The notes below the pieces were generated by a model. The model had not been told where the DNA came from and did not search any database. It was given only the letters and a program-made list of their open reading frames with translations. The position numbers and the translations under genes are program-made. Below are positions 21,541 to 32,462 of a stretch of DNA of 64,000 bases, in pieces (position 1 is the first letter of the stretch; every line of letters starts with the position of its first letter). Source of the stretch: Capra hircus (Eukaryota; Chordata; Mammalia; Artiodactyla; Bovidae); assembly GCF_001704415.2 (NCBI RefSeq), contig NC_030817.1:49647550-49711549 (forward strand), written 5' to 3'.

Positions 21541-21899
21541 CTAAAATTTTTAATTGAAGTATAGTTGATTTATAATATCAAGCAAGTTTCAAGGATACAG
21601 CACAGTGATTCAGTTATACATATATATGAACATATATACATATATATTCTTTATGCATATATAGAGAGTATAAAATGTTCTTTTCCCTTACAGATTATTA
21701 CATAAGATGGTGTATATACCTACTGTATAGACCCTGTTCTATGCAGTAGTTCCTTGCTGGCTTTACCACAGAGATATTGGGGAAGCTCCATTTTATCCTA
21801 GTGTGTATATATTAATCCCAGTCTCCTAATTTATCCCTCCCCCATCCCCTTTCCCCTTAGGGTAACCATGGTTGTTTTCTGTGTCTGTGAGTTGTAAGT
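21541..21899 (-). mobile_element. L1 3' end fragment
   Basis: Plus strand reads as the reverse complement of an artiodactyl L1 3' UTR: AATTGAAGTATAGTTGATTTA, then TATA-rich repeats, CAGTAGTTCCTTG and TTATCCCTCCCCCATCCCC. A possible imperfect duplication GGGCTCTTCTAA-like occurs at ~21524-21540 and 21900-21911. Confidence 0.82.
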
Positions 21900-22129
21900 G
21901 GGCTCTTCTAACTCAGTTGTCATGGTAAGTTGATGGGGTTCTACGGTGAGAGCAGAGTCTGAGTAAGCTGGGCTTGTAGAAACTGGTGGAAACAGACTTC
22001 ATCTCTACTTTTACTAACAAAGTAGGAACAACCAGAAGACAGCTGAGGCAGTTCCCCGTCAGCACATTTACTAATGTTTGCCTTTTCTCCCCTTATGCTA
22101 GAAGAATTGTCCTGTAGGGTAGGTCCTCT

Positions 22130-22870
22130 TAGATGTCACAACTTAAGTCCTGGAACCTCTCTAACCTATTTGAAGGGTTTCCATCGTCTACTCTCTCCAG
22201 CATTTCCACATTACCCCGTTATATTAGAACATTCCCACCAGCATATAAACATGCTATAATATATCCTATCTTAAAAAGAAATCTGTCTTCTCTAAAATCT
22301 ATGCCCACCCCCAACCACCCACCCCTACTTCTCCAGCCCACTTGTACTACCATTTCTAAAATGACTTGTCAACATTCAAGGTGTCCACTTCCTCACTTCA
22401 CAGTCTCTTTTCAGTCTTCTCCAATCATGTTTTCTTCGCTGCAACCTAGAGAAGCCATTCTTCTCAGGATCACCAACAGGCTCCATGTTTCCAAATCCTC
22501 TGAACAATCCCCAGTCCTCCTCTCAGTTGACCTCTCAGCAGCATTTGACTCAGTCAGCCACTTAGTTTCTTGTTCCACCTTGATCTTTTCCCTACATTCC
22601 TGACTGGCTTCTTCCTCTTATTCCCAAAATTTTAATCTGTTTAAACCACTTCTGCTCATAAATATATTCACTCACTTTGAAGGAGACCTTATCTAGTCAT
22701 GTGGCTATATAAAAACCTCCCTGTCAATAGCTTCCAGATCTGCATATTCTTCAGCCCTGGCACTTCCCCTGAGCTCCAGACCTAACAAACATCCTGTTAC
22801 CTACCAGACATTTTCATTAGATATCTAAGAAGTACTTCAAGTTGAACCTTTTAAAATAGAACTTGATCTT
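22130..22870 (+). mobile_element. LINE2 (L2) reverse-transcriptase fragment
   Basis: An old CR1-superfamily L2 copy. The frame 22133-22603 shows the RT motif A block LSVDLSAAFDSVSH near its C-terminus. DNA downstream to ~22870 follows the L2 coding region (CCAGATCTGCATATT..., CTGAGCTCCAGACC...) in other frames. It predates the bovid-specific repeats. Confidence 0.75.
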
Positions 22871-22872
22871 AT

Positions 22873-23200
22873 GTGTAAAAGTCTAAACCCCAAAGGCGAT
22901 GATACTGGCAGGTGTGGCCTGGTAGGAGGTATTTAGGTCCTGAGGACAGAACACTCATGAATGGGTTTAGTGGCTTCATAAAAGAGGTCCAGAGAGATCC
23001 ATAACCTCTTTGACTGCATGAGGATGCGGTGAGAAGGTGCCAGCTGACTATAAACCGGGGAGAGTTCCTCATCAGAAGGTACTTATGCCGGCACCATGGC
23101 TCAGACTTTCAGGCTCCAAAACTGTGAGCAATAAGTTTCTGTTTCGTATAAGATAGTCTGTGGTATTTTGTTAGAGCAGCCAGAATGGACTACGACAGTC
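22873..23200 (+). repeat. ERVL-MaLR-type (MLT1/MST-like) LTR
   Basis: The series AACCCCAAAGGCGATGATA, GGCCTGGTAGGAGGTATTTAG, CATGAATGGG, CTCCAAAACTGTGAGCAATAA and a final TGGACTACGACAG is the familiar body and end of mammalian MaLR LTRs. Diverged; subfamily not determined. Confidence 0.65.
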
Positions 23201-25384
23201 CAATAGATCAGGATACAAACTTAAACCATTTAATTCTTCTTTATACTTAATATAATAAAACCCAATTGTGTAGGTGCTATCTGTGTCTGATTATCCATTG
23301 GTGATGGCTAGGACTGGATATCCTCAGAACTCTCAGCCAGATGATTTCCAGGATTGGTGATGAGTCTTCCCTTGGGGTTCTATGGCTTCCAGGATTGGGT
23401 GTGAAATGATAAACCCATAGTGTTCGAAAAAGGTGACCCTGGTGCAAACTGAGTTTCTGAATCTACCTTAGCCACTCTGGCCTCTTTGGCAAGTGATTCT
23501 TGTTTCCTAAAAGGATAAGCAATTGAATTTTTCCAAAAGCCAATTTCCCAAAGAAGGAAACCCAAGATATGGAGGCACAAGAGCTGAGTTTCAATCTTCC
23601 TGGGGTCTAATGTTTACCATCTATACGGCTGGAGACACTGATGTGGGCTGGGCTAGGTCAGGTAGGTTAGGGAAGTTGAAAAAATTAAGCAAGCATTATT
23701 GGAAGGCAGTTATTTGCCTCTGAGCACCAAAAAGCAAGCAAACAAACAAAAAACCTCCTCTCCTTTGGAGAATGTTAGTTTTTATAACAGCCAAGAAGAA
23801 ATATATAATGAACTTTGTAGCAAACCCCAGGAATTGCTAAATATATTTGCTGAGCCAGGGGGTTCTAACTCTAAGACTATCAGCACTCGAAGCATAATGC
23901 AGATATCTTAGCTTTACAGAATACAGTCCAAGAATCCCTCCATTTTTTTGGACATGTACGTTTCAGAGTTGGCCTGCAGGTGGTGTTGTAGCCCACAGAG
24001 GACTGTACGGACAAGTGACTGATGGGATGCTGCTGCCCAGATAATGTATTAGGATTTTGTCCAAGTAGATCTGGCCTCCTTCATCCCAGATGTGATTCAT
24101 TCAGCACAAAATGAGTAGGGCACTGCGCAGGCAAAAGGACACTGCAATTTGCCAGACTGGCCCTCTCCCATGGATCTCAAAGCTCTTGGACCAGTAGGCT
24201 GGAGTAGGTACAACCTCCTTCATGTCCAGGCAGGTGATAAGAGAAAAACTGCCTTCCAAATAAGCCCCAAATGACCTTTCCATGTGAGACAGCTAGTGCA
24301 TTTGAAGAAAGGGTATCTATGAGTTAAGTAGCCAATTCTGTCTGGATGCTGGGTCTGAGGCTCAACACAGCAGGGTAGCATCCCACCCCAACTTTTGTCG
24401 CGTATTCCACCTCTGCTAAAGCTTATGAATAGGACTGCTGTTACAAACTGGATGGGCAAGAAGCCAGACATATTTGTAGTGGGGTCACAAATTCATTCAC
24501 TGTGCACTTAGACGCACAAAGAAAATGCAGCTTCTTTATTTCTCCACAACTCGTCTGCTCATCCATAGAAAATCATTCAGTTAAACTTAGTTCAGTTCAA
24601 TAGTTCAGACAATTCCTTTATGTAAACTCTCTGTTTCTTTAGGGAAAATGTTAAGACTTTCTAATTTTCTCTATCTGTTTGTTCTCCATCATTTTGGGGT
24701 CTGTAAAATTTAGATGACCTATGGCAGCAGGGCTGGTATTATCCAGATCGTCACTGGTGGACAGTGAGTGACTGGATTTTCTGTTCTCTGGACTGGTGAC
24801 CACTGAAGTATAGTTTTTCTGCTGTGACTTTTTAGATGAAGTACTATCTAGTACTGCAATTTTTAGTTCTCAAATGTCCTATGCAACTACATCTTTGTTT
24901 TAACTAGAGTCCTCTGACAGATCTCTGTGCTGTCAAGACCTCTGTGTCTCATCAAAACACGTGAGATTTGCTGGGTCACTTGTATACCCAGGTCATACAG
25001 GCCCAGGGGGGACGGCTTAAGCTCATCAATTAACTCACCACCCACTACACCTCCTCACCATCACTCCTTGCCAAGACTCTGGCCCTTAACCTTGCTTCCT
25101 CTTTGTCTCCCTTATTTCTTCCATAGTCCCTTAGAACTGGAAGGGACAGTCTTTAAGCACTTTATTTGTCCACACAATAAACTCCCTTGTAGTTTACAGT
25201 AAAGAGCCTCATGGCCTAGCTTTCTTGGGTGGAAAAGATCTTCTCTATAATTATGGAAAAACATTGGTTTCAGTTTCCCCATCTAGTTCTTGCCTTAAAT
25301 CTGAATTTAGAAAATTCTTTTGGTACAAAGACTAACTTTAATTCTTGATATAAAATCAATGCACCAGAGGTCAGAAATTACTTT
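23201..25384. other. Long unassigned stretch
   Basis: About 2.2 kb without a recognisable gene or family. Two overlapping minus-strand frames (24101-24283, 24220-24471) are open but show no motif I can name. They could be decayed ERV sequence or chance. Confidence 0.4.
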
Positions 25385-26985
25385 GTTGTTCTAGATCTAC
25401 ACTGTCCAATATGGTTGCTTATAGTCCCATATGACTTGCTGTTGTTCAGTAGCCCAATTGTGTCCAACTCTTTGCAACTCCATGGACTGCAGCACACCAG
25501 GCCTTTCTGTCCCTCATGATCTCCTGAAGTTTGACCAAGTTCATGTCCATCGCATTGATGGTGCTATCCAGCCATCTCATCCTCTGACTCCCTCTTCTCC
25601 TTCTGCCCTCAATCTTTCCCAGCATCAGAGATTTTTCCAATGAGTTGGCTGTTTACATCAGATGACCAAAATACTGGAGTTTCAGCTTCAGCATCAGTCC
25701 TTCCAATGATTTCCCTTAAGATTGGCTGGTTTGATCTCCTTGCTGTCCAAGGGATTCTCAGGAGTCTTCCCCGGCACCACAATTCAAAGGCATCAATTCT
25801 CTGACATGCTGCCTTCTTTACAGTCCAGCTCTCACAATTGTATGTGACCACTGGGAAGACCATAGCCTTGACTGTATGGACCTTTGTTGACAGAGTAATG
25901 TCTCTGTTTTTCAACACACTGTCTAGGTTTGTCATAGTTTTCTTGCTAAGAAGCAATCCTCTTCTGATTTCATGGCTGCAGTCATCATCCACAGTGATTT
26001 TAGAGCCCAAGAAGAGGAAATCTATCATTATTTCCACCCTTTCCCCCTCTATTTGCCATGAAGTAATGGAGCCAGATGCCATGATCTTAGTTTGTTTAAT
26101 ATTTAGTTCTAAGCCAGCTCTTTCACTCTCCTCCTTCACATTCATCAAGAGGCTCTTTGGCTCCTCTTTGCTTTCTGCCATTAGATTGGTATCATCCACA
26201 TATCTGAGGTTGTTGATGTTTCTCCCACCTATCTTGATTCTAGCTTGTAACTGATCCAGCCTGGAATTTCTCCTGATGTGCTCAACATATAGGTTAAACA
26301 AACAGCCCTGTTGTACTCCTTTCTCAATCTTGAACTAATCAGTTGTTCCATACAGGGTTCTAACTATTGTTTCTTGACCTGCATACAGGCTTCTTAGGAG
26401 ACAGGTAAGGTGATCTGATATTCCCATCTCTTTAAGAGCTTTCCACAGTTTATTATGATCCACATTGTCAAAGGCTTTGGTATAGCTGATGAAACAGAGA
26501 TAGATGTTTTTCTGGAATTCCCTAGCTTTCTCTATGACCCACTAAATGTTGGCAATTTGATCTCTAGTTTCTCTTCCTTTCTAAACCCAGCTTGGACATC
26601 TGGAAGTTCTTGATTTGGATAACACTGAGGCCTAGCATGCAAGAGTTTAAGCATGACCTCACTAGCATGGGAGATGAGTGCAACTGTCCAACAGTTAGTG
26701 CATTACTACCCTTCTTGGGAACTGGGATGAGGACTGACCTTTTCCAGTCCTGTGGCCACTGCTGGGTCTTCCAGATTGGCTTTCTGGGTCTTCCCATATG
26801 GCTATTTAACTTTAAATTTTATATAATTAAAATTCAGAAATTCAGGCCCTCAGTCATATTAGCCACATTTCAAGTTCTCAGTAGCCACATGCGACTGGTG
26901 GCCACTAGACTGGACAACAAAGATACAGAACATTAACATCACTGCAGAAAGTTCTATTAGACAGCTATACTAGAACTGTACTCTC
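25385..26985. repeat. Old palindromic (MITE-like) repeat split by BovB
   Basis: Left part 25385-25433 holds ACTGTCCAATATGGTTGC. Right part 26792-26985 holds GTGGCCACTAGACTGGACA, roughly its inverted complement, and CTATTTAACTTTAAATTTTAT between. This layout suits a nonautonomous DNA transposon. I do not assign a family. The BovB at 25434-26791 separates the halves. Confidence 0.55.
25434..26791 (-). mobile_element. 5'-truncated BovB LINE
   Basis: 1358 bp with the 3' end at low coordinate. Target duplication TCCCATATG (9 bp) at 25425-25433 and 26792-26800. It covers RT from just upstream of motif A to the 3' end. The frame 25609-26301 (230 codons) runs through motif C, which reads YVDD instead of the usual YADD. 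It is an older, more diverged copy than its neighbours. Confidence 0.93.
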
Positions 26986-27204
26986 TCAGTTTCCTGAAGC
27001 CCTAAATGCTTTATTTAGAGGGAAGCTTCCCATAAGAATAAGTTTTGAATAGTGAAGCTCAAAAATATGTAAAAAAAAATATTTTAAAACAATTACTCCT
27101 CATGGTTGTTGCCCTGGACTCTTAAGAAGATGGGTTAGTCAATAAGTCCCACCCAATCAATAAGTCCCTTTTCTAAGGCTCAGTAATGTTCTCTGTTTCT
27201 ACTA

Positions 27205-27413
27205 AAGTGAAGTGAAGTGAAGTCGCTCAGTCGTGCCCGACTCTTTGCAACCCCATGGACAGTGGCTGCACCAAGCTCCTCCGTCCATGGGATTTTCCAG
27301 GCAAGAGTACTGGAGTGGGTTGCCATTTCCTTCTCCAGGGAATCTTCCCGACCCAGGGATCGAACCCAGGTCTCCCGCATTGTAGACAGACGCTTTACCG
27401 TCTGAGCCACCTA
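27205..27413 (-). mobile_element. Bov-tA SINE
   Basis: Complete copy on the minus strand. The 3' tail (AGTGAAGTGAAGTGAAGTCGC on plus) is at the left and the tRNA-like head ending in GAGCCACC is at the right. Little diverged from the consensus I know, so relatively young. Confidence 0.93.
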
Positions 27414-28694
27414 AATAGTTTGCAGAGCCTAGTACAAATTCAAAATATTGAAACTTTTTATTCAAAGTTTACTTAAAATTTCAAGACAGCAACAACAGAG
27501 TATTAATCCAAGTATTGACCTTTCTGAGTGTGGGGCTGCATAGGTCTCACACCTATTAAGACAGCTTTGTCCCAAGATAATCGTACCTGAAAGAGAAGTC
27601 AAGGCAGGTCTGTGGGCTCCCTGGGGAATTTACTGTGAGTGGTGATGCCAGGCTCCACAGCTGCCCTGGTGCTAGCCAAGCTTGGATGTTAACTCAGACA
27701 ACTGCCCAGGGAATGCCTGTGGCCAGAGGGAGCCACCTAGCCAAAAAGAAGTGTCAGGCAATAAAGGGCCCCCACATGTTATATTGGAGAGCTCAATGCT
27801 GGAAGGCCTGAGCATGCCAGCTGCTTCCAGCTGGGTATGTTTCTATCAGTGCCAGGAGCATGCCTGGCCAGGAAGGCAGAGAGCTGCAAGGCCATCATTT
27901 CAGAAACTGCTGGTGGACAGGGGAAAGGCAGTGCATCCAGGAACTTCAAGATAGAAGTTCATCCAGTTTTCCTACCTGGACTGTGGACGTAAACAGAGCC
28001 CGGTGTCCAGGAGCTTGTACACGGGGGAGGGTTTACTTCCTCAGCCTGAGAGACAGGTGATACGAGGGTAGGCCAGAACAATAGCCACTCAGAACTTCAA
28101 AATGAATCATCAATGCCATGGAGCAAGACAGAGAAAAAGTATCTACTTGTAAGATGACCAAACAGAAACTGAGGAAAACAGATTAAAAACAAAAAGATCC
28201 AAGGTGGAAGATGAGACTTAGAACCTGTAGACATCCTGTAATATAAGTAAATTAACTTCCATAGCTTTTTAGAGTATAACAACTGGTCCCTACACATGGA
28301 AATGCTGCTTAATATGCAGTGAAAGTAATTTTTTAATAAATAGCTAAGCTCAAATGGAAAAAAAAAAGACTACAGAGTAAAGACAGAAAACAAAGCCACA
28401 GTGAATTCAGTCTGAGTTGACCCTCTGATTCATTCGATGGTCCAATGAGCTCTTCAGGGTTTTCTTCAGGTACCGTTGTCACTCATTCTACCCCCAGCTT
28501 AGAGTAAGGAAGGCCTGGCACTAGCCACCCATGTTTGTGACCACCTTCTTTGAGGTTCAAGATCAGAAACTGCATAAAGGATCACTCTGAGGACCCAAGA
28601 GATGTCCTTGGAGGAAGACCCTTGAAGGGGCCTACTCCTCCCATGAAAAGAGAAGTAGAGACGTCTAACCCCCAAGGTTGGGAAAGCAGTATGA
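27414..28694. other. Unassigned stretch, part GC-rich
   Basis: 1.3 kb with no recognised repeat. The part 27600-28080 is GC-richer than its surroundings and has overlapping plus-strand frames of 90 and 66 codons without any domain. It could be unique sequence or an unrecognised LTR. Confidence 0.4.
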
Positions 28695-28706
28695 AAGCCT
28701 GGGGTT

Positions 28707-28888
28707 TTATTCTTTTCATTTTTTGGCTGTACTGGGTCTTAACTGCAGCTCATGGGCTTCTCTAGTTGTGGCACACGGATTTAGTTGTCCCATGCCATGT
28801 GGGATCCTAGTTCCCCAAAGAGGGATTGAACTTACATCCCCTGGATTGGAGGGCAGACTCTTAATGACTGGACTACCAAGGAAGTACC
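28707..28888 (-). mobile_element. CHR-type SINE, internally shortened
   Basis: The plus strand shows TTTTTTGGCTGTACTGGGTCTT at the left and the complement of the tRNA-like head (ACTGGACTACCAAGGAAGT) at the right. Target duplication AAGCCTGGGGTT (12 bp) at 28695-28706 and 28889-28900. About half of the SINE body is missing. Confidence 0.88.
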
Positions 28889-28980
28889 AAGCCTGGGGTT
28901 GTAATTTCTCACAGGGGACATTTTAATTTTAAATCTAACTTTAGACAGATAGCAAACTTTCAGGAAAGAGAGAATAAATT

Positions 28981-29240
28981 TTAAAACTTTTTTATTTTAT
29001 TTTATTTATTTATTTTTTAATTTTACTTTACAATGCTGTATTGGTTTTGCCATACATTGACATGAATCCACCACGGGTGTACATGAGTTCCCAATCCTGA
29101 ACCCCCCTCCCACCTCTCTCCCAATATCATCTCTCTGGGTCATCCCAGTGCACCAGCCCCAAGCATCCTGTATCCTGTATCGAACCTAGACTGGCAATTC
29201 GTTTCTTACATGATAGTATACATGTTTCAATATCAACCTA
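28981..29240 (-). mobile_element. Young ruminant L1 3' end
   Basis: On the plus strand an A/T tail (TTTTATTTTATTTTATTTAT) is followed by TTTACAATGCTGTATTGGTTT, CCACGGGTGTACATGAGTTC and CACCAGCCCCAAGCATCC, the reverse complement of the bovine-type L1 3' UTR. Strongly 5'-truncated and little diverged. Confidence 0.88.
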
Positions 29241-29254
29241 ACATAGAGAAGAAA

Positions 29255-31200
29255 AAAAGGAATCAAAGTTAAATAATGGTAAATAGAAAACACAACTTAA
29301 ATGCTAGAAATAAGTCCAAATAGGTTGATAACCAAAGTACATACAAATATTAATATTTTGAACTTGTCTACTTAAAGACAGACATTCTCAGAAGGATTTT
29401 TAAAAAATCAACCGTGTATTGATTATAAGAGACACACCTAAAAGTGATGACAAAGAGGTCATTATGTAAACAGATGGACAAAATGTGTTAGAAAAATATT
29501 AATAAAAATTAAACTGATATAACAATATTGATAGCAAATTTTTAAAACTTCAAGGCAAACAGAACATGAGGATAAGTAGAATAATTCACATCAAAGAAAC
29601 AGTAATTTTCACCTCATATATATCTATATATAGGTGTCTGTGTGTGTATGTGATGGTAAATCTACCATCACATTTGTAGAAGATGCAAATAATGTAAGTA
29701 ATCCTACACTCTGAATGATAAGAAATATATTCATTCTAGCACACATGAACTGTTTTTTAAAAACTGGCTATGCCATTACCAAAGGGGAAAAGAAGAGGGA
29801 AGGGATAAATTTGGAGTTTGGAATTAAAATATACACACTACTGGATATAATATAGATAACCAACAAGGGCCTACTGTACAACACAGGAAAGTATACTAAA
29901 TATCTTGTAATAATTTAAAATGAAAAAGAATCTAAAAATGAATATATATATACATACATACATATATACACACACACCTATGTATAATTGAATCACTTTG
30001 CAGTGATTCAATCTGAATCAGAATCTAACACATTGTAAAAAAAAAAACTATAATAAGATGATAAAAAAGAAAAGATTATCCATTGAACTTCCTTTTTAAA
30101 AAAACTGTCAAAAAGCAAATTTAAGTATCAATGAATCAAAGTCACTTAAAACATGTTCTCTAACAACAATGCAATAAAATTAGAAATCAATATAATAGGT
30201 ATACTATCCTATTCATTTTAGAAATTTCTAAATAATTATGAAGAGAGAAAAACTAATAGAAATTACCAAATTATTAGCATTTCATTCAGACAATGAAAAC
30301 ACTAGTACTAAAATGTGTGATATGCAATCTAAACAGTATTTAGAAGGAAATTTAGAGACTCAAAAGCATATAGTAGAAGAGAAGGTAGCATACAGAGGAA
30401 AGTCATTCAGAACAGAGAAAGCAGAAGGAAAGAAATAATAACAATAGAAAAGAACTAGATGGAAGGGGGAAGAAATCAATAAGGAATCAATAGATCCAAA
30501 AGCTAGTTCTTTCAGAAAACTAATAAAACTGACAAACCTAGTAAAACTGATTGATTGACAGAAAAATAGGAAAATGACATAACTACAAATAGAGTCAAGA
30601 TTTTTAAAAGCACTATGAATATAATTACACTAATAAAATTGACAATTTAATGAAATAGTTCTGTACAAATAAATAAATCACTAAAACTGATTTGAAAAAG
30701 AAAGGCCTATCTATATATTTATGTATAACCATTAAATGAATGGAGTCTGTAATTTTAAAAACGTATATCCATTAAAAAAGCATCATGCTAACCAACTATT
30801 ACTCAGAGATGAATCTTACCAAATCTTCAAAGATTATGTCTTATATTGGTGAGACTTTTTCAATGAAGACAAAAATAGAAGAGCTCCAAAAAAAAAAAAA
30901 AAAGAAAAGAGCTCCTTACTTCACTCTAATGAGGTAAGTATATCTGTGATACCCAAATCAGACAAAGATGGTATTAGAAAAGAAAATACTGGCTATTCTC
31001 ACTTTTGAACACATAAATACAAATACTTGAAAACATTAGCTAAATGAATAAACACATCAGAACAAATAAGACACAAACCAAATATAATAAAATGTTAATT
31101 GTAGAATCTGGGTAGCAGATATATGGGTATTCACTGTACAGATCAACTTTTCTGTGTGTTTAAATATTTTCATATTAAAACTCTGGAAAAAGGATATTTG
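29255..31200 (+). mobile_element. Old L1 ORF2 fragments with a nested L1 3' end
   Basis: 29255-29660 resembles the L1 ORF2 endonuclease-end region (TATTGATTATAAGAGACACAC). 30060-31010 resembles the ORF2 middle (AACAACAATGCAATAAAATTAG, GCTAGTTCTTTCAGAAAACT). 31080-31190 looks like an L1 3' end. No long frame survives. 29760-30055 between them is an L1 3' UTR, best read as a later insertion. Confidence 0.7.
29760..30055 (+). mobile_element. L1 3' UTR insertion within older L1
   Basis: Shows ACCAAAGGGGAAAAGAAGAG, ACACACTACTGGATATAATA, GGCCTACTGTACAACACAGG and a CATTGTAAAAAAAAAAAC tail, the standard artiodactyl L1 3' UTR order, between two ORF2-like segments of the same direction. Includes TA/CA-rich simple repeat at ~29942-29980. 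Confidence 0.75.
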
Positions 31201-31821
31201 GACATCTGCAAACCCTAAGAATGTATCATGACAGAATCCCTGGGATGGATGAACATTAAAAAATCTATCAATATAATTCTCTTTAACACAGATCAGCAAC
31301 TTATAAAAACACAATTTATGAAAAAAAGAAAAACTACTGGCAAATTGGGAATTTATTACTCATTACCTTGATAAAGAGTGTTGTAAGACTGGACTTGGCT
31401 ATGACTGACCGAAACTTGAAGTACCTAGAATTTTTTTTATTTCTCTTGCATATAAAAGATTGGTTGGGTAGCCCAGAGCCAAGTTCTTACTATCATTTTG
31501 TTATGTTTTTTGTGATCTTTATTCCTTAAGATCACTTCAAGTCCCATATGATTGCTCCAATTCTAGTCATCACATCTGCATTCCAGGTGGCAGGAAGGAG
31601 AGAAGGGGAAAGTAGTTATGTTTTCCCTTTAGGGATAAGACTGGAATTTGTGTATATGACTTTTAAGTTATGTGCCCTCACCTAGTTGGAGGTCGCTGGG
31701 GAACGTAAGCATTTTTTTTGACAGCCATGTGTCCAGATGAAAATTTAAAGAGTCTACCAAGGGAAAAAGAGAGAATCAACTTGGGGTGTAATAAGGGGGC
31801 CATCAGTCTATGATGGTATCT
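31201..31821. other. Unassigned DNA
   Basis: A short L1-like stretch (31230-31320) and then ~500 bp that may belong to an old repeat. No family assigned and no gene seen. Confidence 0.4.
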
Positions 31822-32102
31822 ACCATAAACCTCCATGTTTTATTAATACTTAGTGGTAAAACGTTCTAACCCAGGGATCAAACCCAGGTCTCTCACATTG
31901 CAGGTGGATTCTTTACCAGCTGAGCCACAAGGGAAGCTCAAGAATACTGGAGTGGATAGCCTATAGCTTCTCCAGTGGATCGTCCCGACTCAGGAATCAA
32001 ACTGGGGTCTCCTGCTTTGCATGAAGATTCTTTAGCAACTGAGCTATCAGGGAAGCCCACCACAAACCTCAATGTTTTATTAACACTTGGGGGTAAAACG
32101 TT
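31822..32102 (-). mobile_element. Dimeric Bov-tA SINE between 44-bp direct repeats
   Basis: 31866-32058, minus strand, holds two tRNA-like heads in tandem (their plus-strand ends are GAGCCACAAGGGAAGCTC and GAGCTATCAGGGAAGCCCA) joined by a partial BovA body. The second unit is cut short at 31866. The flanks 31822-31865 and 32059-32102 are 44-bp direct repeats with about five mismatches. Confidence 0.85.
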
Positions 32103-32462
32103 AGAAGTGTGCTCTTTAGAGTCAGAAACAAGTCAAGAGTACCAATATCACAGCTTCTCTTAATTCTCTAATATATACAGTCCTAGCCAATGCAACACTT
32201 TTTAAAAGATCAAAAATTAGAATGAAGAAAACTGTCCTTACTTGCAGACTCTAAGATTATTTACATAGAAAACTACAAGAGAATTTGTGGACAAATAATT
32301 CAAACACATAAGAGAATTCAGCATACAGGATTCATGTTCAGGGTGTAAGAGGAATATATATATATACACATTTACATATATATACTATCTAATTTACAGT
32401 AGATACCTAGGCAAAAATCAAAAAAATACATGTAAGACCTGTTTGGAGAACAAATATGGAGA

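Noticed and set aside
22133..22603. 156-codon plus-strand frame as a novel protein
   Set aside because: The only recognisable block is an L2-type RT motif A, and the surrounding DNA follows L2.
24101..24471. Overlapping minus-strand frames as retroviral env or pol
   Set aside because: No motif could be recognised in either frame, so I left the region unassigned.
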